64,000 nucleotides of DNA from Mycobacterium sp. 4858. GTDB taxonomy: Bacteria > Actinomycetota > Actinomycetes > Mycobacteriales > Mycobacteriaceae. Every line of letters starts with the position of its first letter. Positions within the stretch are counted from its first letter, which is position 1. This document shows positions 1 through 7,522 of this stretch, piece by piece. The notes under the pieces are model-generated. The model was not told the DNA's origin, searched no databases, and saw only the letters and a program-made list of their open reading frames with translations. The DNA lies in contig NZ_LT968776.1 in assembly GCF_900240975.1 (NCBI RefSeq), forward strand, positions 3,097,092 to 3,161,091. The letters run 5' to 3'. Position numbers and translations under genes: made by a program.

Positions 1-151
1 GCAGGTGGTTTACCGCCTGCTCCAGCCCGGGCTGATCGACGTCGGAGAGCACCACTCGGGCGCCGCGGCGGACGAATTCGGTGGCCGTGGCCAAACCGAT
101 GCCGCTCGCACCGCCGGTGACGACCGTTCCGCGACCTTCGAATCCGTCCAT
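1..151 (-). CDS. Short-chain dehydrogenase, N-terminal part (runs off left edge)
   Basis: This is the first 50 codons of a classical short-chain dehydrogenase/reductase; the rest lies outside the window. Read from the ATG at 151, it shows the cofactor glycine motif TGGASGIG at residues 12-19 and an acidic residue in LSDVD near residue 37, which in this family usually favours NAD(H) over NADP(H). It starts 11 nt after the stop of the SDR at 163-1011, so the two are probably co-transcribed. The catalytic Ser-Tyr-Lys lies outside the window and the substrate is unknown. Confidence 0.8.
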   Translation of the reverse strand, partial: MDGFEGRGTVVTGGASGIGLATATEFVRRGARVVLSDVDQPGLEQAVNHL

Positions 152-162
152 GGGACGGCACT

Positions 163-1011
163 CTATTTCAGGCAGCTACCCGCATCGATGGGCAGGGTCA
201 CTCCGGTGACGTAGCGAGATTCGTCCGAGGCGAAGAACAGCACCGCGTTGCTGATGTCGATCGGTTCCACCCACGGGACCGGCAGGGTGTGGAACAGCTG
301 ACAGATCGGCGCCATGTCGTCGGGACCCGGATTCTCCAGGTCCGGACGGAACATCTTGAACGTGCCCTCGTTGTGCAGCATCGGGGTCTTGACGTGCGTC
401 GGGTGCACCGAGTTCACCCGGATCATGTGCTGGCCCAGCTCGACTCCGAATGCGCGCATCAACCCGACGACGCCATGTTTGGCGGCGACGTAGTGACCGG
501 TGTGGGGATAGGCCTTCAGTCCGCCGACCGAGCTGGTCAGGATGATCGAACCGCCCCGGCCGCCCGACAGAAGGTGCGGCACACCGGCTTTCACCGTTTT
601 CCACACGCCGGCCAGGTTGATGTCGATCATCTCGGTCCAGTCTTCTTCGCTGGTCTTGTCCAACGTGTCACCACCGTTGCCGATTCCGGCGTTGGCCACG
701 ATGATGTCGAGCCGGCCGAGTTGTTCGACGCCGCTGTCCACCGCCGCCTTCAGGGCCTGGTAGTCGCGCACGTCGACTTCGGCGGTGACGATCCGGCGAT
801 TGTGTCCCTTGACCAGGTCGGCCGTCTCAGCGAGATCTTCGGGCGTCGACGCCGGGATCGCGGTGTTCGTAATGCCCTCGCGAATCGGCCTGCAGATGTC
901 GATGGCGATGATGTCGGCACCCTCTTGCGCCAGCCGCACCGCGTGGCTGCGGCCCTGACCGCGTGCCGCTCCGGTGACGAAGGCGACTTTGCCCTCAACA
1001 CGTCCCGTCAT
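163..1011 (-). CDS. Mycofactocin-type short-chain dehydrogenase/reductase
   Basis: This 282-residue SDR carries the motif TGAARGQGRSHA near residues 14-25, the hallmark of SDRs that keep a tightly bound nicotinamide cofactor and pass electrons to mycofactocin. It also has the extra segment of about 30 residues after the second beta strand that is typical of that subfamily. The catalytic Ser is in ILTSSVGG and the Tyr and Lys are in HYVAAK. The likely reaction is oxidation of a secondary alcohol in a degradative pathway. No mycofactocin biosynthesis genes lie in the window. It is followed by a second SDR. A variant of the recurring palindrome sits 160 nt upstream. A related SDR is at 35437-36312. 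Confidence 0.88.
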   Translation of the reverse strand: MTGRVEGKVAFVTGAARGQGRSHAVRLAQEGADIIAIDICRPIREGITNTAIPASTPEDLAETADLVKGHNRRIVTAEVDVRDYQALKAAVDSGVEQLGRLDIIVANAGIGNGGDTLDKTSEEDWTEMIDINLAGVWKTVKAGVPHLLSGGRGGSIILTSSVGGLKAYPHTGHYVAAKHGVVGLMRAFGVELGQHMIRVNSVHPTHVKTPMLHNEGTFKMFRPDLENPGPDDMAPICQLFHTLPVPWVEPIDISNAVLFFASDESRYVTGVTLPIDAGSCLK

Positions 1012-1171
1012 GGCTTCCTCAATTCCTGACTAGTGATCGCACGCCGCAGTGCGGAACCGCCGGAACCGCACCTCCCGGCATTCACTGATCCCGCCGCCTT
1101 TGCACTGTGTCACCACCGGTCAAGGGTGTCAACATCAAATCCGTTTTCGCTACTTGCCATTCTGGGCTTTA

Positions 1172-1186
1172 GAGAATCCGGTTCTC
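1172..1186. promoter_or_regulatory. Putative operator, variant of GAGAAT-N3-ATTCTC
   Basis: The sequence GAGAATCCGGTTCTC differs from the recurring 15-bp palindrome at one position. It lies in the 229-nt gap between the SDR start at 1011 and the 3' end of the TetR gene at 1241, so it could control the minus-strand SDR operon. Function is inferred from recurrence only. Confidence 0.45.
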
Positions 1187-1240
1187 GGCACGGTGCGTTA
1201 TTGGGTCAGTTCCAGGCAATGGGCGGTCTGTGCGTCGCGG

Positions 1241-1978
1241 CTAGCCGACGAAGCCGCGCGAGCAGAAGTCCCAGACCTCGTCGCCGGTGATGGGGTGGAC
1301 CGTCGCGTCGTCGGAGCCGCCGCTGGACTGGGCGATGAACATGACGGTCTGCATGGTCATCGCAGCCATTCGCTTCGGATTGACGCCCGCGCGCAATTCA
1401 CCGGCGTCGGACGCCGCTTCCATCAGTTCGGTCAGCAACGCCAACAGGGGGGCATGCGCGACCTTGACCTCAGCCGGGTGGCTGACCAGCAAACGCGGCG
1501 CGAAGTCGGTGAACAGCGGCCGCTTGGCCGTCGGGTCCGGGCGCGAGGCCTCGTAGAGCAGCTGGACGGCGACCTTCAGCCGCTCCAGCGGATCGGTCTG
1601 GCTTTCCGTGGCGGCGCGGATCTGGTCGGCGGAGCGGCTCAGCGCGTCTTCGAACAGCGCCAGCAACAGCTCATGCTTGCCGTCGAACTGCAGGTAGAAG
1701 CTGCGTAGCGACTGGCGGGACCGGTCGACGACCTCCTGCACGGTAAAGTCCGTGGAGCCCTTCTCGATGATGATGGCCTGGGCCGCGTCGAGGAAGCGCT
1801 GAACGCGTTGCGCGGCGCGCAATTTCGCCGTCTTGATCGACCTCTCGACGGCGCGCTGCTTCCAGGCGGGCTCTTCGCTGGGGCTGCTCACAGCCGGCTC
1901 GGCTGATTGCCGCGAGGGGAGAACATGGTTGGACTCTACCGGAGAACGCCGTGACATCGCTGCGCTCGACCCCCTCAC
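1241..1978 (-). CDS. TetR-family transcriptional regulator
   Basis: This 245-residue protein has a TetR-type DNA-binding domain after a disordered N-terminal stretch of about 50 residues. The helix-turn-helix is around VQEVVDRSRQSLRSFYLQF (about residues 80-98), followed by the usual linker into an all-helical ligand-binding domain. The start at 1978 is not certain; an in-frame ATG seven codons later would shorten only the disordered end. It is transcribed divergently from the acyl-CoA dehydrogenase at 2134, and the shared promoter region holds two overlapping palindromes (2004-2028). The same palindrome recurs in front of other catabolic operons here, so this protein is the best candidate for their common repressor. 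The ligand is unknown. Confidence 0.87.
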   Translation of the reverse strand: MRGSSAAMSRRSPVESNHVLPSRQSAEPAVSSPSEEPAWKQRAVERSIKTAKLRAAQRVQRFLDAAQAIIIEKGSTDFTVQEVVDRSRQSLRSFYLQFDGKHELLLALFEDALSRSADQIRAATESQTDPLERLKVAVQLLYEASRPDPTAKRPLFTDFAPRLLVSHPAEVKVAHAPLLALLTELMEAASDAGELRAGVNPKRMAAMTMQTVMFIAQSSGGSDDATVHPITGDEVWDFCSRGFVG

Positions 1979-2003
1979 GGATCATGTGTCGGAGATTGTA
2001 ACT

Positions 2004-2028
2004 TTCTCGTCACGAGAATACTATTCTC
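2004..2028. promoter_or_regulatory. Overlapping palindromic operators between tetR and acyl-CoA dehydrogenase
   Basis: Two perfect inverted repeats overlap by five bases. TTCTCGT-C-ACGAGAA lies at 2004-2018 and GAGAATA-C-TATTCTC at 2014-2028. They sit 25-50 nt upstream of the TetR start and about 105 nt upstream of the acyl-CoA dehydrogenase start. This arrangement is typical of an autoregulated TetR repressor controlling a divergent promoter. Confidence 0.65.
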
Positions 2029-2133
2029 TTAGACGTGTGTATGGAAGCGTAATCATAAGAGCGAACCGGGCCGTCGGCGGAAATCGTGATCTACCGACGC
2101 GGGGAAGCGCTCACGACCGTTGCGGGGAGTCGC

Positions 2134-3309
2134 GTGCAACTCACCTTTGACGCCGACGTGGAGGCGTTCCGCGCCGAATTCATAGCCTTCCTGGACGCGC
2201 ATTCGCCGTCGGAGTCCGAGGCGTCCGAACGGCCCCGCTCCAGCTCGCACGTGCCGGCCTGGGCCCGGCGCTGGCAACGGCTGTTGTTCGACAGCGGATG
2301 GCTGCTCCCCGGCAATCCCCCCGAGTTCGGCGGGCGCAACGCGACGCTGTTGCAGCAATACGTGTACCTGGAGGAGCTGGGGCGGCGGCGCATCTACCAA
2401 AGTTTCAATCCGCAGGGCGTGGGCATCATCGCCGCCTCGTTGTTGACCTTCGGCTCGCCCGAACAGAAGCAGAAGTGGGCGGTGCCGATCCTGCGGGCCG
2501 AGATCACCGCGTCGCTGGGGATGAGCGAGCCCGGCGCGGGCTCGGACCTGGCGTCGCTGAAAACCCGGGCGGTGCTCGACGGTGACCACTTCGTCGTCAA
2601 CGGCCAGAAGGTTTGGACATCCGGCGCCCACGATGCCGACGTGCTGCTGACATTCGTGCGCACCGATCCAAAGGTGCCGAAACACAAGGGCATTAGCGTG
2701 TTGCTGATCCCCACTGATACCCCCGGTGTGGTGCGCCGCCCGTTCGCGTCGGTGTGCGACAGCGACGAAATCGACTTCAACGAGGTGTTCTTCACCGACG
2801 TGCGCGTGCCGGCCGAGAACCTGGTGGGTGAGCTGAACCAGGGATGGCGGGTGGCCACCGGTTCTCTGGGGCACGAACGCGTCATGCTGTGGATGGGATA
2901 CGTCGACCTGTTGCACGAACTGAGCATCGATTTCCGTCCGTCGGGCCCGCTCGAGCGCGATCGCTACGCCAGCCTGGTGATGGACGCCTACGCGCTGCGG
3001 TTGCTGGGCTCCACCGCGTTGTCGCGGGCCGCCCGGGGGGACGAGGATGTTGCGGCCCAGTCGGTGCTGAAGCTGCTGGGCTCCGAGGCCCTACAACGGG
3101 CGTCCGAGGACGCCCTGAACGCCGCCGATGCGGAGGGGCTTGTGCACCGCGCGGTGACCGCCCCGTTCGCTCCGCTGAACCTCGACAGCCACTACCGCAG
3201 CTGGTTCGACCGGTACGCGCGCACCTTCGCCGCGACGATTGCCGGTGGCACCTCGGAAATTCAGCGGAACATCATCGCCGAGCGGGTGCTGGGGATGCCG
3301 AGGAGCTAG
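2134..3309 (+). CDS. Acyl-CoA dehydrogenase (FadE type)
   Basis: This is a full-length acyl-CoA dehydrogenase of 391 residues, an FAD enzyme that introduces a trans-2 double bond into an acyl-CoA. Family motifs include SLGMSEPGAGSDLAS and NGQKVWTSGA in the middle domain, and the C-terminal GGTSEIQRNIIAERVLG, which holds FAD- and dimer-contacting residues. I placed the start at GTG 2134 because GGGGAG lies seven bases upstream and the reading from there matches the paralogue at 30542-31717 with no gaps. No partner subunit follows on the same strand. Its promoter region carries the overlapping palindromes at 2004-2028. The substrate is unknown; the sequence resembles the catalytic subunits of the mycobacterial two-subunit FadE enzymes that act on steroid side chains. 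Confidence 0.92.
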   Translation: MQLTFDADVEAFRAEFIAFLDAHSPSESEASERPRSSSHVPAWARRWQRLLFDSGWLLPGNPPEFGGRNATLLQQYVYLEELGRRRIYQSFNPQGVGIIAASLLTFGSPEQKQKWAVPILRAEITASLGMSEPGAGSDLASLKTRAVLDGDHFVVNGQKVWTSGAHDADVLLTFVRTDPKVPKHKGISVLLIPTDTPGVVRRPFASVCDSDEIDFNEVFFTDVRVPAENLVGELNQGWRVATGSLGHERVMLWMGYVDLLHELSIDFRPSGPLERDRYASLVMDAYALRLLGSTALSRAARGDEDVAAQSVLKLLGSEALQRASEDALNAADAEGLVHRAVTAPFAPLNLDSHYRSWFDRYARTFAATIAGGTSEIQRNIIAERVLGMPRS

Positions 3310-3572
3310 CGGGCGTCCAGCCAGGCGTAGTACCCAATCGCGACCAGCCCGGCGGCGATCGACACCGCCCCCAACACCATGCCCGCCAGCGCGGTTCGAG
3401 GGTTGCTCGCTTCGCCCCGCGACACCCGCCTGCGCGCGACGTCGCCCGTGATCACCGCCGCGATGCCGAACGGCACCCCGACCAGCATCCAACACGTGCC
3501 GACCGCGACCAGACCCACGAGCAGCGAGGCGACGCCCATCTCGTTTCTGGGGGTTGGCTCCGGTTGACTCAT
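3306..3572 (-). CDS. Small membrane protein, DUF4190-like
   Basis: This 88-residue protein has a polar N terminus (MSQPEPTPRNEMG), then two hydrophobic segments of about 20 residues separated by a basic loop containing VARRRVSRGE. That layout matches the short DUF4190 membrane proteins common in actinobacteria. Their function is unknown. I chose the ATG at 3572 because longer upstream readings are arginine-rich and unlike the family. Its stop overlaps the stop of the convergent acyl-CoA dehydrogenase by four bases. Confidence 0.65.
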   Translation of the reverse strand: MSQPEPTPRNEMGVASLLVGLVAVGTCWMLVGVPFGIAAVITGDVARRRVSRGEASNPRTALAGMVLGAVSIAAGLVAIGYYAWLDAR

Positions 3573-3645
3573 CGCGTCCCATCCTGTTGGCGGCCAGACG
3601 CAGTCTACGCGCCGGTTCCGGGCCGCGCCTGACCGGCGTGCGAGC

Positions 3646-4461
3646 CTAGAGTTGGGCGAGCCGCGGCGCAAACCGGTTGTCCACCAGGAGTTTTCCCGCC
3701 TCGCGGGTCAGCTCACGGGTGTTGCCCAGCAGGCCGTCCAGAACGAGTGACCGTTTGACATGGCGGTGTAGCGGGTGCTCGGCGGTGAAGCCGATACCGG
3801 CCAGCACCTGCTGGCAGTGGCGGGCGGCGGTCAGCGCGGCCTGGCCGGCGGCGGCCTTGGCCAGTAGCGACGCCAGCCCGTCGTGGTCCTCGGCCTGTAC
3901 GGCCACGTGCAGCGTTGCTTCGGCGCCCTCGATCGCGACGAGCGTCTCTGCCAACCGGTGCCGGATCGCCTGGAACGAGCTGACGTGCCGGCCGAACTGC
4001 ACGCGGTCCAACGCATGTCGGCGCGCCAGCGACAGCATGGCCCGGCCGGTGCCGACCAGCCACCAGCCCAGTGCCCGCCTGCCGGCAGCCAGCGCGGCCG
4101 GCGGCAGCGAATCCCCTTGCGGCACTCGCTGTATCGGCAGCGCGTCGTCGATGGCCGAACCGAAGCTCTCGCCACGCTCCCATATCACCCACGAGCCGCC
4201 GGTGAACGGTAGCGGTGGGGTGCCGCCGGGTGCCGCGCCGATCTCGCGTGAGACCACGTCGTTGAGCACCGGGGCGTGCGCGCCCGCCTCGCCGAGTAAC
4301 CGGAACACCAAAGCAACCGCGGCGGCGGGCATCTCGTCCAGCATGTCGCGCCAGCCCAGCTCGGTCAGCGCCGCATCGAGCTCGCCTCCGGATGCGGCCG
4401 TCATCGTTGTTCGCAGCGAGCTTTCGAGCAGGCGCAGCGACTCGGGATCCGTCGACTCCAC
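3646..4461 (-). CDS. Acyl-CoA dehydrogenase-like subunit, short
   Basis: At 271 residues this is shorter than a normal acyl-CoA dehydrogenase (about 380). The recognisable part is the C-terminal helical domain: VQFGRHVSSFQAIRHRLAE near residues 150-168 and QVLAGIGFTAEHPLHRHVKR near 217-236. Mycobacterial acyl-CoA dehydrogenases that work as alpha2beta2 tetramers pair such a subunit with a catalytic partner encoded next door. The partner here is most likely the protein at 4465-5562, whose stop is three bases upstream of this start. It is the last gene of the minus-strand operon starting at 9327. The substrate is unknown. Confidence 0.8.
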   Translation of the reverse strand: MESTDPESLRLLESSLRTTMTAASGGELDAALTELGWRDMLDEMPAAAVALVFRLLGEAGAHAPVLNDVVSREIGAAPGGTPPLPFTGGSWVIWERGESFGSAIDDALPIQRVPQGDSLPPAALAAGRRALGWWLVGTGRAMLSLARRHALDRVQFGRHVSSFQAIRHRLAETLVAIEGAEATLHVAVQAEDHDGLASLLAKAAAGQAALTAARHCQQVLAGIGFTAEHPLHRHVKRSLVLDGLLGNTRELTREAGKLLVDNRFAPRLAQL

Positions 4462-4464
4462 GGC

Positions 4465-5562
4465 TCATTCCTTCCCGAGGTCGAGCAGCCGGCGCGCAAT
4501 GATGTTGCGTTGGATCTCGGCGGTGCCGCCGTAGATGGTCGCCGCGCGCGAGTACAGGTATTCCGGGCGCCACGGCGTGTCGTCGAGCTCGAGCGTTCCG
4601 GGCAGCAGGTCGCGGACGGTGTCGTAGAGCCGTTGCTCGGCGGCGGCGAGCAGCACCTTGTCGATCGACGTGTCCGGTCCCAGCCGCGCCCCGTCGCGCA
4701 GTCGGTGCTGGGTGTCACGGGATCGGCAGCGCAGCGTGTGCAGCGCCAAATACGCTGTCCCAAGCGCGGATTCGTCCGGATCGCCGGCGTCGCACGTCTG
4801 GGCGATGAGGTCGTCGAAGCGGGAGTAGAGGTAGGCGATCCGCTGCCAGAAGCACGTGGACCGCTCGTAGGGGAGCAGATCCATGGCGAGCCGCCAGCCG
4901 TCGCCCGGCCGGCCGAGCATGCGGCTTGCCGGGATCACCACGTCGTCGTAGTTGACCTCGCAGAATTCGTCGACGCCGTGCATCGTCCGGAGCGGCCGGA
5001 TGGTGATGCCGGGCGTGTCGAGGTCGACGAAGAAGGCGGTGATGCCGTCGTGTCCGGGCGCGGTGCGGGTCAGCAGGACACAGCGGGTGGAGAACTGCGC
5101 GAAGCTGGTCCAGACCTTTTGCCCGTTGACGATCCAGTCGTCGCCCCGTTGCGTGGCGCGCGTGGTCAGCGAAGCCAGGTCGCTGCCGGAGCCCGGTTCG
5201 GAAAACCCCTGACACCAATGCTCTTCACCGCGAAGCAGCCGTGGCACCATCTCTGCGGCCAGCCCCGGCGGGGCGTAATCGATCATCGTGGGCGCGAGCA
5301 CCTCGAGCATCGAATAGGGGCCCGGCTCGGCGAGGCGGCGGCCGACCACCTCTTCGCCGACGATCGCGCGCAGCACCGCGGGGCCGCCCAATCCGCCGAC
5401 TTCGGTGGGCCAGCCGTAGCGCATCCAGTCGGCGTCGTACAGGGCGCGGCTGACCCTGGCGAATTGCCGCATGTGGCCCTGAAGGGAGTGGTCGGGACCG
5501 GGGGTTAGATCATTGTCGTCGAGCCACGCACGCAAGCCCGCCCGGAACTCCGCGACATTCAC
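4465..5562 (-). CDS. Acyl-CoA dehydrogenase, catalytic-type subunit
   Basis: This acyl-CoA dehydrogenase of 365 residues contains CQGFSEPGSGSDLASL and NGQKVWTSFAQ in the middle domain and YGGTAEIQRNIIARRLL at the C-terminal end. The start was set at GTG 5562, which overlaps the stop of the preceding NTF2-like gene as GTGA. A longer reading would add an arginine-rich tail with no family likeness. It most likely forms a heteromeric enzyme with the short subunit immediately downstream (3646-4461). It belongs to the operon with a Rieske oxygenase and an amidohydrolase. Confidence 0.88.
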   Translation of the reverse strand: MNVAEFRAGLRAWLDDNDLTPGPDHSLQGHMRQFARVSRALYDADWMRYGWPTEVGGLGGPAVLRAIVGEEVVGRRLAEPGPYSMLEVLAPTMIDYAPPGLAAEMVPRLLRGEEHWCQGFSEPGSGSDLASLTTRATQRGDDWIVNGQKVWTSFAQFSTRCVLLTRTAPGHDGITAFFVDLDTPGITIRPLRTMHGVDEFCEVNYDDVVIPASRMLGRPGDGWRLAMDLLPYERSTCFWQRIAYLYSRFDDLIAQTCDAGDPDESALGTAYLALHTLRCRSRDTQHRLRDGARLGPDTSIDKVLLAAAEQRLYDTVRDLLPGTLELDDTPWRPEYLYSRAATIYGGTAEIQRNIIARRLLDLGKE

Positions 5563-5990
5563 GGCGTGGGACGGCCGACGGCGTGCGGGCGCCCGGAGTC
5601 GTGCACGCCGCTGCGGCGGATGAACGTCATGGCACGGGTTTTCAGTCGCCATCCGTCGGGGGTGCGGGCGTAGGTGTCGCGGTAGTAGCCGATCCGCATG
5701 TCATGGGTGGCGTGGTCGATGAAGCACAACGGCTGGGTGCCGCTGGCGGAGTCGCCGTCGATGTCGACGAGCGCTGTTCCGGTGAGGAACAGGCCCTTTG
5801 GCGCGGCCGCCACCAGCTCCGGAAATCTGTCCAGCCGGTAGGTGTCTCCGAACGCGCTGTAGGTTCCGTCCGGGGTGAACACCCCGATCAGCCCGTCGAT
5901 GTCCTCCTGGGTGATGGTGACCGCGTACCGGGCGAGCAGCTGCTGAATCTCGACCAGGTCGTCAGTTCGAGTTGGCTGTCTTGTTGACAT
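5559..5990 (-). CDS. SnoaL/NTF2-like protein
   Basis: This 143-residue protein has the start of the NTF2-like cone fold: EIQQLLARYAVTITQEDIDGLIGVFTPDGTY at residues 14-44, followed by short beta strands ending in RTPDGWRLKTRAMTFI. Relatives act as isomerases, dehydratases or small-molecule binding proteins in steroid and aromatic degradation. No specific role can be assigned. Its start lies 29 nt inside the end of the upstream amidohydrolase and its stop overlaps the next start, so the genes are translationally linked. Confidence 0.75.
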   Translation of the reverse strand: MSTRQPTRTDDLVEIQQLLARYAVTITQEDIDGLIGVFTPDGTYSAFGDTYRLDRFPELVAAAPKGLFLTGTALVDIDGDSASGTQPLCFIDHATHDMRIGYYRDTYARTPDGWRLKTRAMTFIRRSGVHDSGRPHAVGRPTP

Positions 5991-7194
5991 AGACCTTGCC
6001 GCCTTTCATGACAAAGCTCACGTTCTGGGTAACGGTGATGTCTTCCAGGGGGTTTCCCGGCACCGCGATGATGTCGGCGAGCTGACCCGTCACGAGCCGG
6101 CCCCGGTCGGTCGAGTTGATCAGTTCGGCCGCGGTCACCGTCGCCGCCCGCAACACGGCCAGCGGTGGCAGGCCCCAGTTCACCAGGGTGACCAACTCGT
6201 CGGCGTTGCGTCCGTGCGGGATCGCCGGCGCGTCGGTGCCGACCGCGATCTTCACGCCGGCCTCGTGGGCGGCCAGGATCGAGGTCCGCGCCTTGGGGAA
6301 CATCTCGGCGGCCTTGGCCTGCAACTCCGGGGCGGCGTGCGAGACGTCCATGGCATCGCCGTCGGCCAGGCGCCGGGTGCTCACCAGGAAGGTGCCGTGC
6401 TCGACCATCGACGCGATCGCGTCGTCGTCGATCAAGAACCCATGCTCGATGCAGTCGATGCCGGCGTCGACGGCATGCACGACCGCCTCGGCGCCATGCG
6501 TGTGAGCGGCGACGCGCAGGCCTCGCCGATGCGCCTCGTCGACGATCGCGCGCAGTTCCTCGTCCGAATAGTGTTGCGCGCCCGGCGGACCGGTCAGTGA
6601 CATCACTCCGCCCGAGCAGCAGACCTTGATCAGTTCGGCGCCGTGTTTGATCTGGTAGCGCACCGCCTTGCGGATCTCGTCGATGCCGTTGGCGATGCCC
6701 TCCTCGACGGTCAGCTCCAAAGTGTGTGGCGCGAACGCCGCGAACATCGTCGGGTCCAGGTGCCCGCCGGTGGGGGTGATGGCATGACCGGCCGGTACCA
6801 CGCGCGGGCCGTCGATCCAGCCGGCGTCGATGGCCTTGGCCAGTGCGACGTCCAAGAGGTAGCCACCGGTCTTGACGAAAAGGCCGAGGTTGCGCACGGT
6901 GGTGAACCCGGCGCGCAGCGTACGGCGCGCATTGCCGACCGCGCGCAGCACCCGAGTCGGTGGGTCATCCTGAACCTGGGACAGTCCGGGTTTTTCACCG
7001 CGGCCACCCATCAACAGGTTGACCTCCATGTCCATCAGCCCGGGCAGCAGGATCGCCTCGCCGAGGTCGATCAGTTCACCTTCGGGCTCCCCGCCGACAC
7101 CCGCGATCCGGTCGCCCTCGACCTGCACCAAGCCGGGGGAGACGATCTTGCCGGCGTCGATGTCGAGCAGCCCGGCGGCTTTGAGCGTCAACAC
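5962..7194 (-). CDS. Amidohydrolase-superfamily protein lacking the HxH motif
   Basis: This 410-residue protein has the layout of the imidazolonepropionase/prolidase-like amidohydrolases: an N-terminal beta domain, then a TIM barrel entered at LLPGLMDM. It keeps the likely carboxylated lysine (ELIKVCCSGG, near residue 191), the histidines in AAHTHG and EHGF, and the barrel-end aspartate in VGTDAPAIPHGRN. The first metal motif, normally H-x-H directly after PGLxDx, reads E-V-N here (PGLMDMEVNL, residues 51-60). The protein may bind one metal, use it differently, or act on an unusual substrate. It sits between a Rieske oxygenase and acyl-CoA dehydrogenases in one operon. Confidence 0.82.
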   Translation of the reverse strand: MLTLKAAGLLDIDAGKIVSPGLVQVEGDRIAGVGGEPEGELIDLGEAILLPGLMDMEVNLLMGGRGEKPGLSQVQDDPPTRVLRAVGNARRTLRAGFTTVRNLGLFVKTGGYLLDVALAKAIDAGWIDGPRVVPAGHAITPTGGHLDPTMFAAFAPHTLELTVEEGIANGIDEIRKAVRYQIKHGAELIKVCCSGGVMSLTGPPGAQHYSDEELRAIVDEAHRRGLRVAAHTHGAEAVVHAVDAGIDCIEHGFLIDDDAIASMVEHGTFLVSTRRLADGDAMDVSHAAPELQAKAAEMFPKARTSILAAHEAGVKIAVGTDAPAIPHGRNADELVTLVNWGLPPLAVLRAATVTAAELINSTDRGRLVTGQLADIIAVPGNPLEDITVTQNVSFVMKGGKVYVNKTANSN

Positions 7195-7198
7195 GTGA

Positions 7199-7522
7199 TC
7201 AGATCACCGGTTCCCGGATGCACTCCACCCAGGCCGCCCCGCTGTCCGGCACGCGCGGCTGTTTCCATGCCTCGACCGGAAACGACACCATGACCAGCGA
7301 CTGCATCATGTGCATGAGAGTCTTTGCGTCGTCGGGCAGATCGTCCAACGGGTACTTGTCGCAGTAGGCGATGACGTCGTTGAGGCGCGGGAACGCGGCG
7401 TCGTAGAACGCCTGCATTTCCGGCATCGTCGAGGCCAGCCGCTTGGCGTACCGCTCGGGCTCGGTGGCCAGGTCCCAGTCCAGGTAGGGCTCGAGCTCGG
7501 CGAATTCAGACGGTAACGCCAT
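7199..7522 (-). CDS. Small protein of unknown function in Rieske operon
   Basis: I do not recognise this 107-residue protein. It is acidic and rich in aromatic residues, with no signal peptide or membrane segment, and is predicted cytoplasmic. It begins 17 nt inside the end of the Rieske oxygenase and stops four bases before the amidohydrolase start. Such tight spacing suggests it works with the oxygenase or the step after it. It is about the size of a small dioxygenase beta-type subunit, but no motif supports that. Confidence 0.6.
   Translation of the reverse strand: MALPSEFAELEPYLDWDLATEPERYAKRLASTMPEMQAFYDAAFPRLNDVIAYCDKYPLDDLPDDAKTLMHMMQSLVMVSFPVEAWKQPRVPDSGAAWVECIREPVI

Noticed and set aside
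2004-2028. Fur-type iron box as the identity of the GAGAAT palindrome
   Set aside because: Fur boxes have GATAAT half-sites with a one-base centre; here the half-sites are mostly GAGAAT with a three-base centre, and the neighbours are catabolic genes rather than iron-uptake genes.
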